20,627 bases of DNA from NCBI GenBank assembly GCA_900557355.1, contig USSR01000029.1:1-20627 (forward strand). The letters run 5' to 3'. Of this stretch, positions 1 through 8,292 are shown piece by piece (position 1 is the first letter of the stretch; each line of letters starts with the position of its first letter). The notes under the pieces were generated by a model. It searched no databases. It was not told where the DNA came from and saw only the letters and a program-made list of their open reading frames with translations. The position numbers and the translations under genes are program-made. Source of the stretch: an uncultured Bacteroides sp. (GTDB taxonomy: Bacteria > Bacteroidota > Bacteroidia > Bacteroidales > Bacteroidaceae).

Positions 1-1596
1 CCGATAGTGTATACTGAAACCGGGCGTTGGATGAATGCCTATCTCATTGACAAATACGAGACGATGGACTCCCCTTCCCTATTTACCGAATGGGCAGGTG
101 AATACACCAACAATACTCTTAACCAAGGGTATGGTATGTGGGCCTTCAAATTTGCCAACACAACCAGCAACACCTATCCGCGTGGTATTAAATCGGGACA
201 TCATTTTATTTGGCAAGGCAAGAGAATCGTAGAAGATGCTTACAATAACGTAGCATTGGGGAAGAAAGTCATTGATTTGACTTCTTCACATCCTGCACAA
301 GTGAAAGTGATCACCGACGGCAACAAGACTGATGCCTCCATGTGGACATCTGTGAATACAGACGAAAAGAAATGCCTCGAAATAGATTTGGGAAAGAGTT
401 ATTCTTTGGGTGCGGCCGTGGTATATACTGGCTCGGAATACGGAGTCTACACAGGTCCGGACCGCGTGAAGAATTTCCGGTTACAATATTGGGAGGGCAC
501 CGGTTGGAAAGATATTGAAGAAACTATTGAAAACAATGCTCGCTATACGCAATCTTTCTTTCTATTTAAGACTCCTGTGACAAGTTCGAGAATTCGTTTT
601 ATTGCTACTGATAAGGGCAGTATCAAGGTGAGGGAGATAAAATTGTTTGATGAAGAATCAGTAAAAAACATCCCGGAATCTTATGATATAAGTGGTATTC
701 AGCGGACGGGCCAGGTAGTCCGGCTTTTTGCAAAAGGTTTTAAGGACGAACGACCGCTATTGGAAACAGTGAAATCAGTTCCCGATAATGAGGTAGATGC
801 ATTAACCTCTTACAACCCGAAAGAAATGCGATATTATATATGGCTTGTACAACGTAAACTCTCGCCAAACACACTGACTTTGGATTTAAAATCATTAAAC
901 CTCCCCACCGGTACAAAGGTATTTGCCGAAGAAGTAAGTGCGAATGCCTATGGCGAAGTGGTGTGGTCAAAAGAAATTTCTGAAAACGGACAACTATCGT
1001 TCGAACTACCGGCTCAAAGTGTGATGCTTCTTACTATCCCCGCTTGCCAAAGTACACCCTACACTTTGACTGCTACAGCAGATGCCACTATAAAAAGTGG
1101 CAGTAATAGCGAAAAGAACTTTGGCAAAATAAAAAAGATGAGTATAGAAATGAACGCTTCACAGATTAATCACAATCAGGTCAGCTACATCAAATTCGAC
1201 TTGTCCAAAGTAGATAATATAAATGCGGCACTACTGCAAATTTATGGTAATTCGTCGGACAAGTATTCATATCGTTTCCATGTCTATGCCTTAGACAACT
1301 GCGATTGGGATGAAGTGTCCTTAAATTGGAATAACGCTCCTAATCTGGATAGGGAACAGATGCGTATAACCCAAGTAGGGAACACCGCACATGTAGCGGG
1401 AGAAATCGTAGTCGATAAAAATGCTTCATATCATCAGCTCGATGTTACTAAACTGATACGTAAGTGTAAGCAGAAAGAGATCACTTTCGTACTGATAAGG
1501 GAGCTCCGGCAATTGGGCGATGATTCGGACAATGGTAAAAGTTGCTATTTGGATACAAAAGAGTCTAACCATAAGCCGATATTATCGATTTGGTAA
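1..1596 (+). CDS. C-terminal part of a multidomain glycosidase-like protein (F5/8 type C, beta-sandwich, CBM96/DNRLRE-like)
   Basis: The reading frame is open from base 1, so the gene starts left of the window; the GTG at base 7 is not a credible start. The first ~75 residues contain 'TEWAGEY' and 'GYGMWAFKF', which look like the end of a TIM-barrel glycosidase, with the Glu of TEW a candidate catalytic residue (inference). Residues ~80-215 resemble an F5/8 type C (discoidin) domain, with 'ASMWTS' and 'CLEIDLGKSYSLGAAVVY'. Residues ~215-345 look like the beta-sandwich that often follows clan GH-A barrels. Residues ~350-529 resemble a DNRLRE/CBM96 module, with 'ADATIKSGSNSEKNFGK' and 'YIKFDLSKV'. 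The role is probably hydrolysis or binding of the PUL glycan outside the cytoplasm. The glycoside hydrolase family cannot be set because the catalytic core is off-window. It lies 114 bp upstream of susC, on the same strand. Confidence 0.75.
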   Translation, partial: PIVYTETGRWMNAYLIDKYETMDSPSLFTEWAGEYTNNTLNQGYGMWAFKFANTTSNTYPRGIKSGHHFIWQGKRIVEDAYNNVALGKKVIDLTSSHPAQVKVITDGNKTDASMWTSVNTDEKKCLEIDLGKSYSLGAAVVYTGSEYGVYTGPDRVKNFRLQYWEGTGWKDIEETIENNARYTQSFFLFKTPVTSSRIRFIATDKGSIKVREIKLFDEESVKNIPESYDISGIQRTGQVVRLFAKGFKDERPLLETVKSVPDNEVDALTSYNPKEMRYYIWLVQRKLSPNTLTLDLKSLNLPTGTKVFAEEVSANAYGEVVWSKEISENGQLSFELPAQSVMLLTIPACQSTPYTLTATADATIKSGSNSEKNFGKIKKMSIEMNASQINHNQVSYIKFDLSKVDNINAALLQIYGNSSDKYSYRFHVYALDNCDWDEVSLNWNNAPNLDREQMRITQVGNTAHVAGEIVVDKNASYHQLDVTKLIRKCKQKEITFVLIRELRQLGDDSDNGKSCYLDTKESNHKPILSIW

Positions 1597-1710
1597 CATA
1601 AACCAGGTAACCGTATGATTTTACTCTCTTTTCGTACAATCCTCTTATATTATATTTCTTTTTTTGAAGACTTTTGTTCAGCTTATTCAATAATTAAATC
1701 TTATGTATAA
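1597..1710 (+). promoter_or_regulatory. Intergenic region before the SusC-like gene with a weak Bacteroides-type promoter candidate
   Basis: This is the widest gap in the run, so it is the most likely place for a promoter for the susC operon. TATATTTC at 1651-1658 matches the Bacteroides -7 consensus TAnnTTTG at all but the last base. The only -33-like TTTG resemblance upstream is TTTC around 1630-1633, with a spacing of about 17 rather than 19-21, so the match is poor. No rho-independent terminator was seen after the upstream gene, so read-through is also possible. No good Shine-Dalgarno precedes the ATG at 1711, which is usual for this phylum. Confidence 0.25.
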
Positions 1711-4700
1711 ATGAAAAACAATCAATTAAAACTAATCTTGCCAGCTATTTTCCTAATGATTATGGTAGGCATACATGCGCAAAATGTACGAGTGACAGGT
1801 GTTGTGTCTGACGCACAAAGCCCATTGATTGGAGTGAATGTCCATGTGAAAGGAGGTACCACCGGTGTGATTACCGATATGAATGGAAAATATTCTATTG
1901 AGGTACCTTCTAATGCCACACTTGTATTCTCCTATATAGGTTATGCAGATCAAGAGCATAAAGTAGGCAATCGGAAAGTTATCGATGTAACCATGTCCGA
2001 AGACTCTAAATTACTGGAAGAAATCGTGGTAGTGGGTTACGGTTATCAAAAGAAAAGCGATATCGCTACTTCCGTTGCTTCCGTCAAGACTGATGAGATG
2101 AAAAGTTTCCCGGCAGGGAATGTGGGAGATATGCTCCGTGGACGTGTGGCGGGAGTTAATGTAACAAGTTCATCAGGCAGACCCGGATCTGCTCCTACCA
2201 TCACCATCCGTGGAAACCGTTCTATCAGTGCACAAAACACGCCATTGTATGTTATTGACGGTTCAGTATCAAGTAGTGAAGAATTCAGTACTTTAAGTGC
2301 GGAAAGCATTGAGTCTATCGAAATTCTGAAAGATGCAGCTTCTCAAGCCATTTATGGTGCACGAGCCAGCGACGGTGTAATTCTTGTAACAACCAAACGT
2401 GGTATGCAAGGTAAAATGGAAGTGAATTATAACGGTTATGTAGGTATTCAGTCTTTATGGCGTAACTTCGATTTTTATTCTCCACAAGAATATATGATGC
2501 TTCGAAGAGAAGCAATGGCAAACGATAAAGGCATTATTGACGCCCGCGAAATCTCTGTTGCAGAGGCTTTGAGCGACGAAATAATGAGTGAAGTCTGGGC
2601 GAACGGAGAGTTTGTCAACTGGGAAGATCTGATGTTGAAGAATGCTCTTTACCAGAACCATGATTTAACCGTACGTGGCGGAACTGACAAACTCCGTGTT
2701 TCAGCCGGCCTCAATTACTTTGATCAAGACGGTATGGTAACGACCGGCTCGGGATATAAAAAAGCAGCTTTCCGCCTAAATGTAGACTATAAAGTGAATA
2801 AATGGGCTAGTTTCGGAGTGAATACTTCCTACGCATTATCCAAAAGTGAACGTGAAGATGGAAATTTTACGGAGTTCATTACCCGTACTCCGCTGGCTAA
2901 AGTATATAATGCAGATGGTAGTTATACTAAATATATCGACACTGCTAACGATGTTAACCCACTTTACAGAGCACAGAATTATGCACGCGAAATAACGAAT
3001 AACAGCTACCGTGTCAATATCTTCCTGGAATTGAAACCTTTCAAAGGATTTAATTATCGTTTAAATACTTCTTTCTATAACAGACAGCAGGAAGATGGAG
3101 AAGTGAAAGGTGTCAATTATCCCGGTGGAGGAGCAACTGCCAAACTAACCAATAACGAACAGAGAAATTATCTGATAGAAAACATCTTCACTTATGAGGT
3201 TCCGATAAAAAAACAACAGCATAAACTGACGCTTACTGCCGTACAGTCAGTAGACCATTCTCAAACGAAAGGACTGGGATATGCCACCAGTGACTTACCT
3301 GTAGACATGGATTGGAATTTTATATCCAACGGCCAATTTTCCGGCACACCTACGAGAACATTCTCTGAAAATAACTTGGTATCTTTCATGGGACGTGCTT
3401 CTTACATATTTATGGATAGATACATAATGAATGTAGCTATCAGACGAGATGGTTCAAGCCGCTTCGGCAAGAACAACAAATGGGGCACATTCCCTTCTGT
3501 CGCCCTGGCATGGCGTGCAAACGAAGAGAGTTTCCTGCGTAATGTGTCATGGATCGATAATTTAAAACTTCGTTTGAGTTATGGTATTGTAGGTAACCAA
3601 AATGGAATTGGCAACTATACAACACTTGGGTTAACTGATCAAGAACGCTATGAATTCGGTGACAACTCATACATGGGTTATCTTCCCGGAAAAGAGCTTT
3701 CAAACCCTAATTTAAAGTGGGAACAATCACGCACAGCCAATATAGGTCTTGATTTTGGCTTCTTCAACAATCGTTTGTCAGGTACAATTGAATACTATAA
3801 TACCCGAACGACAGACTTGATCGTTAAGCGTGAAATAAACTCCGTCTTAGGATATGAACAAATGCTTGATAATTTGGGAGAAACCAAATCACATGGTATT
3901 GATATCAGTATCAACGGCGACGTCTTCCGTACAAAGAATTTCACATGGAGTTTAGGAGCTAATTTCAGTCAGTATGCTAATGAAATAGTAAAGATTGACA
4001 ATCAGGTCGATGAAAACGGTAAACCGTTGAGCCAACCGGGTAATAGTTGGTTTGTAGGTAAACCTATACATGTTTATTATGACTATTTACCGGACGGTAT
4101 CTATCAGTATGAAGATTTCGATATCAAACGAAATGCTTATGGCAAATTGGAATATGCATTGAAACCGACAATTGATACCGATGGCGATGGTATAGCTGAT
4201 AAAGCCTTGACACGCGAAGATAATGTTGCTCCGGGATCTGTAAAAATAAAAGATGTAAATGGCGATGGAAAAATAAATGCAGATGACCGTACACCTATCT
4301 CCAGAGATCCGGACTTCACACTCTCCCTAAATACAACTCTCAAATGGAAAGGTTTTGATTTCTATATGGATTGGTATGGTGTGTCCGGTCGTAAAATCAG
4401 AAATGGCTATCTCTCCGAATCCAATAGTGGTGGTTCTTTACAGGGAAAACTAAACGGCGTGAAGGTAAATTACTGGACTCCATTCAACCCTTCAAACGAA
4501 TTTCCACGACCTAGTCATAACACAAATGTCACTTATCATGGTTCCCTGGCAATTCAGGATGCTTCTTATATCCGCTTACGAACCTTGCAGCTGGGATATA
4601 CTTTCCCGACAACCTGGATAAAGAAACTCCAGCTACAGAAATTAAGAGTATATGCTACAGCAACTAATCTTCTGACATTTACAGACTTTTTGTCTTATAG

Positions 4701-4770
4701 TCCGGAGTTGACACCGGGTGCATATCCTGAATCAAAACAGTATGTATTTGGAATTAATGTTTCATTCTAA
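1711..4770 (+). CDS. SusC-like TonB-dependent outer-membrane transporter
   Basis: It imports oligosaccharides across the outer membrane, powered by TonB/ExbBD, as a complex with the SusD-like lipoprotein encoded 16 bp downstream. The 1019-residue length is typical of the family. Residues 1-24 are a signal peptide. A carboxypeptidase-D-regulatory-like beta-sandwich follows (~26-98), then the TonB-box-like segment 'LEEIVVVGYG' (102-111), a plug domain (~115-232, with 'LRGRVAGV', 'TIRGNRS', 'YVIDG' and 'GARASDGVILVTTKRG') and a 22-strand-type barrel ending in Phe ('GINVSF'). Two Asp-rich, EF-hand-like loops (D822-D826 and D848-D859) probably bind calcium, as in many SusC proteins. There is no N-terminal STN domain, so this copy is not expected to signal to an anti-sigma factor. 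The substrate cannot be read from the sequence and is inferred from the neighbouring enzymes. Confidence 0.96.
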   Translation: MKNNQLKLILPAIFLMIMVGIHAQNVRVTGVVSDAQSPLIGVNVHVKGGTTGVITDMNGKYSIEVPSNATLVFSYIGYADQEHKVGNRKVIDVTMSEDSKLLEEIVVVGYGYQKKSDIATSVASVKTDEMKSFPAGNVGDMLRGRVAGVNVTSSSGRPGSAPTITIRGNRSISAQNTPLYVIDGSVSSSEEFSTLSAESIESIEILKDAASQAIYGARASDGVILVTTKRGMQGKMEVNYNGYVGIQSLWRNFDFYSPQEYMMLRREAMANDKGIIDAREISVAEALSDEIMSEVWANGEFVNWEDLMLKNALYQNHDLTVRGGTDKLRVSAGLNYFDQDGMVTTGSGYKKAAFRLNVDYKVNKWASFGVNTSYALSKSEREDGNFTEFITRTPLAKVYNADGSYTKYIDTANDVNPLYRAQNYAREITNNSYRVNIFLELKPFKGFNYRLNTSFYNRQQEDGEVKGVNYPGGGATAKLTNNEQRNYLIENIFTYEVPIKKQQHKLTLTAVQSVDHSQTKGLGYATSDLPVDMDWNFISNGQFSGTPTRTFSENNLVSFMGRASYIFMDRYIMNVAIRRDGSSRFGKNNKWGTFPSVALAWRANEESFLRNVSWIDNLKLRLSYGIVGNQNGIGNYTTLGLTDQERYEFGDNSYMGYLPGKELSNPNLKWEQSRTANIGLDFGFFNNRLSGTIEYYNTRTTDLIVKREINSVLGYEQMLDNLGETKSHGIDISINGDVFRTKNFTWSLGANFSQYANEIVKIDNQVDENGKPLSQPGNSWFVGKPIHVYYDYLPDGIYQYEDFDIKRNAYGKLEYALKPTIDTDGDGIADKALTREDNVAPGSVKIKDVNGDGKINADDRTPISRDPDFTLSLNTTLKWKGFDFYMDWYGVSGRKIRNGYLSESNSGGSLQGKLNGVKVNYWTPFNPSNEFPRPSHNTNVTYHGSLAIQDASYIRLRTLQLGYTFPTTWIKKLQLQKLRVYATATNLLTFTDFLSYSPELTPGAYPESKQYVFGINVSF

Positions 4771-4786
4771 TAAAACCCCGCAGAAT

Positions 4787-6400
4787 ATGAAAAATAAATT
4801 ATATATAGCAGCTTTGGCAGTATCTTCCATTACGCTATTGTCTTCTTGTGAAGATTTCCTGAACCTCAAATCAAAAACAGATATTACTACTGATTATCTG
4901 ACCACCTCCCCTGACGGATTGTATCGCGCAGCGATAGGATTGTATAGCTTGGACAGAGAATTAGCCAAAGGAGACGGAAGCGGTGGCAGCAACCTCTATA
5001 TAGTAACGATGTGTGATTACAGCACTGATATTATGGCTTTTCGCGCAGGAACAAGTACCGCAATCGCAAAACTACAGAATTTCATGCCCAATAACAGTGA
5101 TGTAGAATCATTCTGGCAACACTATTATTTCATCATTGGCAAAGCCAATGAGATTATCACCGGAGCCGAACAACTAGGATTTGACGATCCTGTGACTACC
5201 CGCGCATGGGGTGAAGCTAAATTCTTCCGTGGACGTGCATATTTTGAACTATGGAAACGTTTTGAACGTCTCTATCTGAATACAATTCCTACTACAGTAG
5301 ATAATTTGGAACGTGATTTTCATCCGGTTTCCACAGAACAGATATTTACTCAGATCAAGACAGATTTGGATGATGCTGTCAATGCACTCGAATGGGGAAT
5401 ACCCAATAATGACTATGGTCGTGTTACCAAAGCTACAGCCAAACACGTGAGAGCACAGGTGGCCATGTGGGAAAAAGACTATGATAAGGCAATTGAAGAG
5501 TGCGAGGATATATTCAGAGATGGAACAATGTACTCTATGATGTCCAAAACAGGGGATGTATTCAACAGTGCGGACATGCGTTCCGCCGAAGTTTTATGGT
5601 CTTATCAGTTCTCTGAAAATATGGGCGGAGGCGGAACCGGTACCCCATTGATGGGACACCGCGCCGCAATTATTACCACTACCCGTTCCCAAGCTAATCC
5701 AGATTGTACATTTGAAGCTGCCCAAGGAGGATATGGATGGGGACGTGTTTATCCCAACACCTATTTGTTCAGTCTATATGATAAAGAAAAAGACAATCGT
5801 TATAAAGATCTTTTCATCCATACTTTTTACTATAATGACCAAAGTAAACCTAATTATGGGCAGGAAATCCCTAAAGATTTATATGGTAAGGCGGCAGGTT
5901 ATATGGAAAGACTGCACCCGATGTCAAAGAAACACTTTGACCAATGGACCAACGCGACACAACCTGACCGCACCAGCAGTTTCAAAGACCTGATTGTTTA
6001 TCGCTTAGCCGAAACATATTTAATGTGTAGTGAAGCCTATTTCCATCGTGATGGTGGCGACAGTCCCAAAGCTATAGAATACTACAACAAAACTTGGGAA
6101 AGAGCAGGTAATACTCACGAAAACGGTCCATTAACCCTCAATATGCTCCTGGATGAATATGCCCGCGAACTACACTTTGAAGGAGTACGCTGGTCATTGT
6201 TAAAACGCCTTGGTATTTTGGGCGAACGCGTTCGTCAACATGGAGGTGACCTTATGCTGGAAGACCCATATCTGGACAAAGATTATGCCGAATGCCGCCA
6301 GAACTTTGTAATAGGCAAACATGAAACATGGCCTATTCCACAAACGCAGATTGACTTGATGGGAACTAATGTCTTTCCGCAAAGTGATCCTTGGAAATAA
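4787..6400 (+). CDS. SusD-like glycan-binding outer-membrane lipoprotein (RagB/SusD family)
   Basis: This is the lid-like substrate-binding partner of the SusC transporter. I chose the ATG at 4787 (537 residues). It gives a clean lipoprotein signal peptide, K2-N3-K4, a hydrophobic core and lipobox LSSC with Cys21, and it avoids overlap with susC. An in-frame ATG at 4718 would add 23 polar residues and overlap susC. Cys21 is followed by E-D, consistent with the acidic surface-export signal known for Bacteroidota lipoproteins. Family hallmarks include the early 'EDFLNLKSKTD', the helix 'WGEAKFFRGRAYFEL' (a TPR-like element), 'RLAETYLMCSEAYF' and the C-terminal 'WPIPQTQIDLM' near 'QSDPWK'. It is co-transcribed with susC by spacing. 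Confidence 0.95.
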   Translation: MKNKLYIAALAVSSITLLSSCEDFLNLKSKTDITTDYLTTSPDGLYRAAIGLYSLDRELAKGDGSGGSNLYIVTMCDYSTDIMAFRAGTSTAIAKLQNFMPNNSDVESFWQHYYFIIGKANEIITGAEQLGFDDPVTTRAWGEAKFFRGRAYFELWKRFERLYLNTIPTTVDNLERDFHPVSTEQIFTQIKTDLDDAVNALEWGIPNNDYGRVTKATAKHVRAQVAMWEKDYDKAIEECEDIFRDGTMYSMMSKTGDVFNSADMRSAEVLWSYQFSENMGGGGTGTPLMGHRAAIITTTRSQANPDCTFEAAQGGYGWGRVYPNTYLFSLYDKEKDNRYKDLFIHTFYYNDQSKPNYGQEIPKDLYGKAAGYMERLHPMSKKHFDQWTNATQPDRTSSFKDLIVYRLAETYLMCSEAYFHRDGGDSPKAIEYYNKTWERAGNTHENGPLTLNMLLDEYARELHFEGVRWSLLKRLGILGERVRQHGGDLMLEDPYLDKDYAECRQNFVIGKHETWPIPQTQIDLMGTNVFPQSDPWK

Positions 6401-6444
6401 AAAGAAACTGATTTTAATTTATAAATCTGTAAAAGAATCGTAGT

Positions 6445-8271
6445 ATGAAAAGACTAACATTGATTTCATTGATTCTGGGTATGGTATTAACTTCTTGTAA
6501 AGAGTATGGTGAAGTAAGAATCATGCCTGAATTTAATAATAGCGGAACAGAGGTTGAACTCTACAAAAATGAAGGTTCCTCAAAAACAGTGGTAATATCC
6601 ACTACAGCAAATGAAGTGACAGCTGACTACAATGCCAGCTGGCTCTCGGTAGATGCCAATAAACAACGTATCATCTATACAGCCCTTACGACTAACGAAA
6701 CCGGTGAAGTGCGCTCTGCCACCGTCAAGTTAAATGCCGGAGAATTCTCTATGGAGGTGACGGTAAACCAGTTAGCGAAAGACGAGTCGGAAGTGAAGAC
6801 ATTAAAAGTCGGACAATTAACGGAAGATGGCCTTGGAATGATATTCTGGGTTGATCCGGATAATCAAGAAGCAGGGAAGGCTATTTCACTAGAACGTTGG
6901 GGCGGTAATCCGTTTGAAGCATCCATTAAATTGCACAATGCTTTCTCCACGATAAATGGTATCGAAAATACAGCTCTGTATACTGATGCCGGCAACAATG
7001 ACGCAGCTGCTCTATGCACAAATCTGGGAGAGGGATGGTATCTGCCTGCATCTGAAGAATTAGGACATTTGTTTGATATCTATAACGGAATAGCACGCGA
7101 CAATGGATTTACAAATGCTACCCCAAATCAAATCAGTGATGCTGAAAAGGCTTCCCGTGCTACATTCGATAAAAATTTAACTGACCTTGGAGGGGCAGTA
7201 ATAAACGCAGCCGCAGAAAACGGTAACGGAGAAAGTTACTGGTCGAGTACGGAAAACGAAGACGGACAGAAAGCACGCTATGTACGTTTTGGAAAATATG
7301 GAATGGATTATGGTGCCAAGACAGGTACAAGCCGTTTTGTACGTGCCATGAAAATAATCGGTGACTATAAATTCCCCGAAGAACCTGCGACCTTATCTGT
7401 TTCACCAATGCAGGTAGAACTGACAAGTGAAGAAGGGGCTACAGCAGATGTCACAGTTAGCACAAACAAACCGTCGTTTGCATACGCCATTGAAGGTAAC
7501 GGCAATACATGGCTTTCTGCAGAACAGAATGGAAATAAAATTGAATTTACAGCTTTGTCTAAGAATGACGGCGACGAAGCTCGTACAGCCATCGTAACAA
7601 TAACAGCCGGCAACGGCGATGCTCAAGCTACAGCGACAGTAACCATAAGACAACAGAAAGAACAGACGGAAGTTGCTGCTTTTCAAATAGGAGATTTTGT
7701 AAAAATGGATGGTGGTACAGAACTGGCTGAAGGCGGTATCGTATTTTGGGTAGAGGGTAACAATGCTAAAATTCTGTCTTTAAAGCGTAGTGCCACTGCC
7801 ATAAATTGGGCTAACGAAGGATTTACAGACGCATTAGGTTTAACAGATCAGGAAGATGGTGAAGCTAATACTCAAAAGATGAGAGAGAGTGGCATAGCTG
7901 CTAATATTCCGATTCTGGAATATTGTAAAGACGGTTGGTATCTACCTGCAAGAAATGAAATGGAAGCGGTATTTAATGCATATAACGGCGGGCCTTCACA
8001 AAGTAGCGGGCTGAAGCCTGATGCTATCAAACAGGAAGAAAAAGACGCTCGGGCAGCCTGGGATAAAATCCTCACTGATAATGGAGGTGATGTTATGAAT
8101 GTAAAAGCTGACAATACCGCTGGTGACAGCTATTTCACCAGTACGGAAGCAGATGATGCTTCAAAAGTATTCTATGTACGTTTCGGACAGTGGAATCCCG
8201 GTTTGACTGGTGCCAAATATGCCAAATCTCCTGCACGATATGTACGTTGTATTCGAAAAATTTCCAAGTAA
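6445..8271 (+). CDS. Probable surface glycan-binding lipoprotein with duplicated BACON + DUF1566-like domains
   Basis: It occupies the SusE/F or SGBP position directly after susD and probably binds the polysaccharide at the cell surface (inference from position). The signal peptide ends in lipobox LTSC (Cys18) followed by K-E. The 608-residue protein reads as two tandem copies of one architecture. A BACON-like Ig domain (~30-115, Trp66 in 'SWLSV') is followed by a domain resembling DUF1566/Lcl C-type-lectin-like proteins (~120-305, 'GWYLPASEEL' from G197 and 'YVRFG' from Y279). A second BACON-like domain (~312-405, Trp356 in 'TWLS') is followed by a second lectin-like domain (~415-608, 'GWYLPARNEM' from G497 and 'YVRFG' from Y577). 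The two GWYLPA motifs are exactly 300 residues apart. No catalytic residues are recognised. The domain names are pattern recognition, not a database match. Confidence 0.82.
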   Translation: MKRLTLISLILGMVLTSCKEYGEVRIMPEFNNSGTEVELYKNEGSSKTVVISTTANEVTADYNASWLSVDANKQRIIYTALTTNETGEVRSATVKLNAGEFSMEVTVNQLAKDESEVKTLKVGQLTEDGLGMIFWVDPDNQEAGKAISLERWGGNPFEASIKLHNAFSTINGIENTALYTDAGNNDAAALCTNLGEGWYLPASEELGHLFDIYNGIARDNGFTNATPNQISDAEKASRATFDKNLTDLGGAVINAAAENGNGESYWSSTENEDGQKARYVRFGKYGMDYGAKTGTSRFVRAMKIIGDYKFPEEPATLSVSPMQVELTSEEGATADVTVSTNKPSFAYAIEGNGNTWLSAEQNGNKIEFTALSKNDGDEARTAIVTITAGNGDAQATATVTIRQQKEQTEVAAFQIGDFVKMDGGTELAEGGIVFWVEGNNAKILSLKRSATAINWANEGFTDALGLTDQEDGEANTQKMRESGIAANIPILEYCKDGWYLPARNEMEAVFNAYNGGPSQSSGLKPDAIKQEEKDARAAWDKILTDNGGDVMNVKADNTAGDSYFTSTEADDASKVFYVRFGQWNPGLTGAKYAKSPARYVRCIRKISK

Positions 8272-8292
8272 AATCCCTTAAAGAAGACAATT

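Noticed and set aside
7..9. GTG at base 7 as the start of the first gene.
   Set aside because: The frame is open to base 1 and the residues there already belong to a folded domain, so the gene is cut by the window edge.
1597..1620. A small GGTAACC palindrome after the first gene as a terminator.
   Set aside because: The inverted repeat is only a few bases long and is not followed by a T-tract in a hairpin context.
4718..4786. An ATG at 4718 as the start of the SusD-like gene.
   Set aside because: It overlaps susC by 53 bases and places 23 polar residues before a normal lipoprotein signal peptide. The ATG at 4787 gives the usual SusD N-terminus.
7160..7686. Overlapping - strand open frames inside the binding-protein gene.
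   Set aside because: They have low complexity, overlap each other and a clear domain-containing gene, and show no recognisable protein features; they are shadows of the coding frame.
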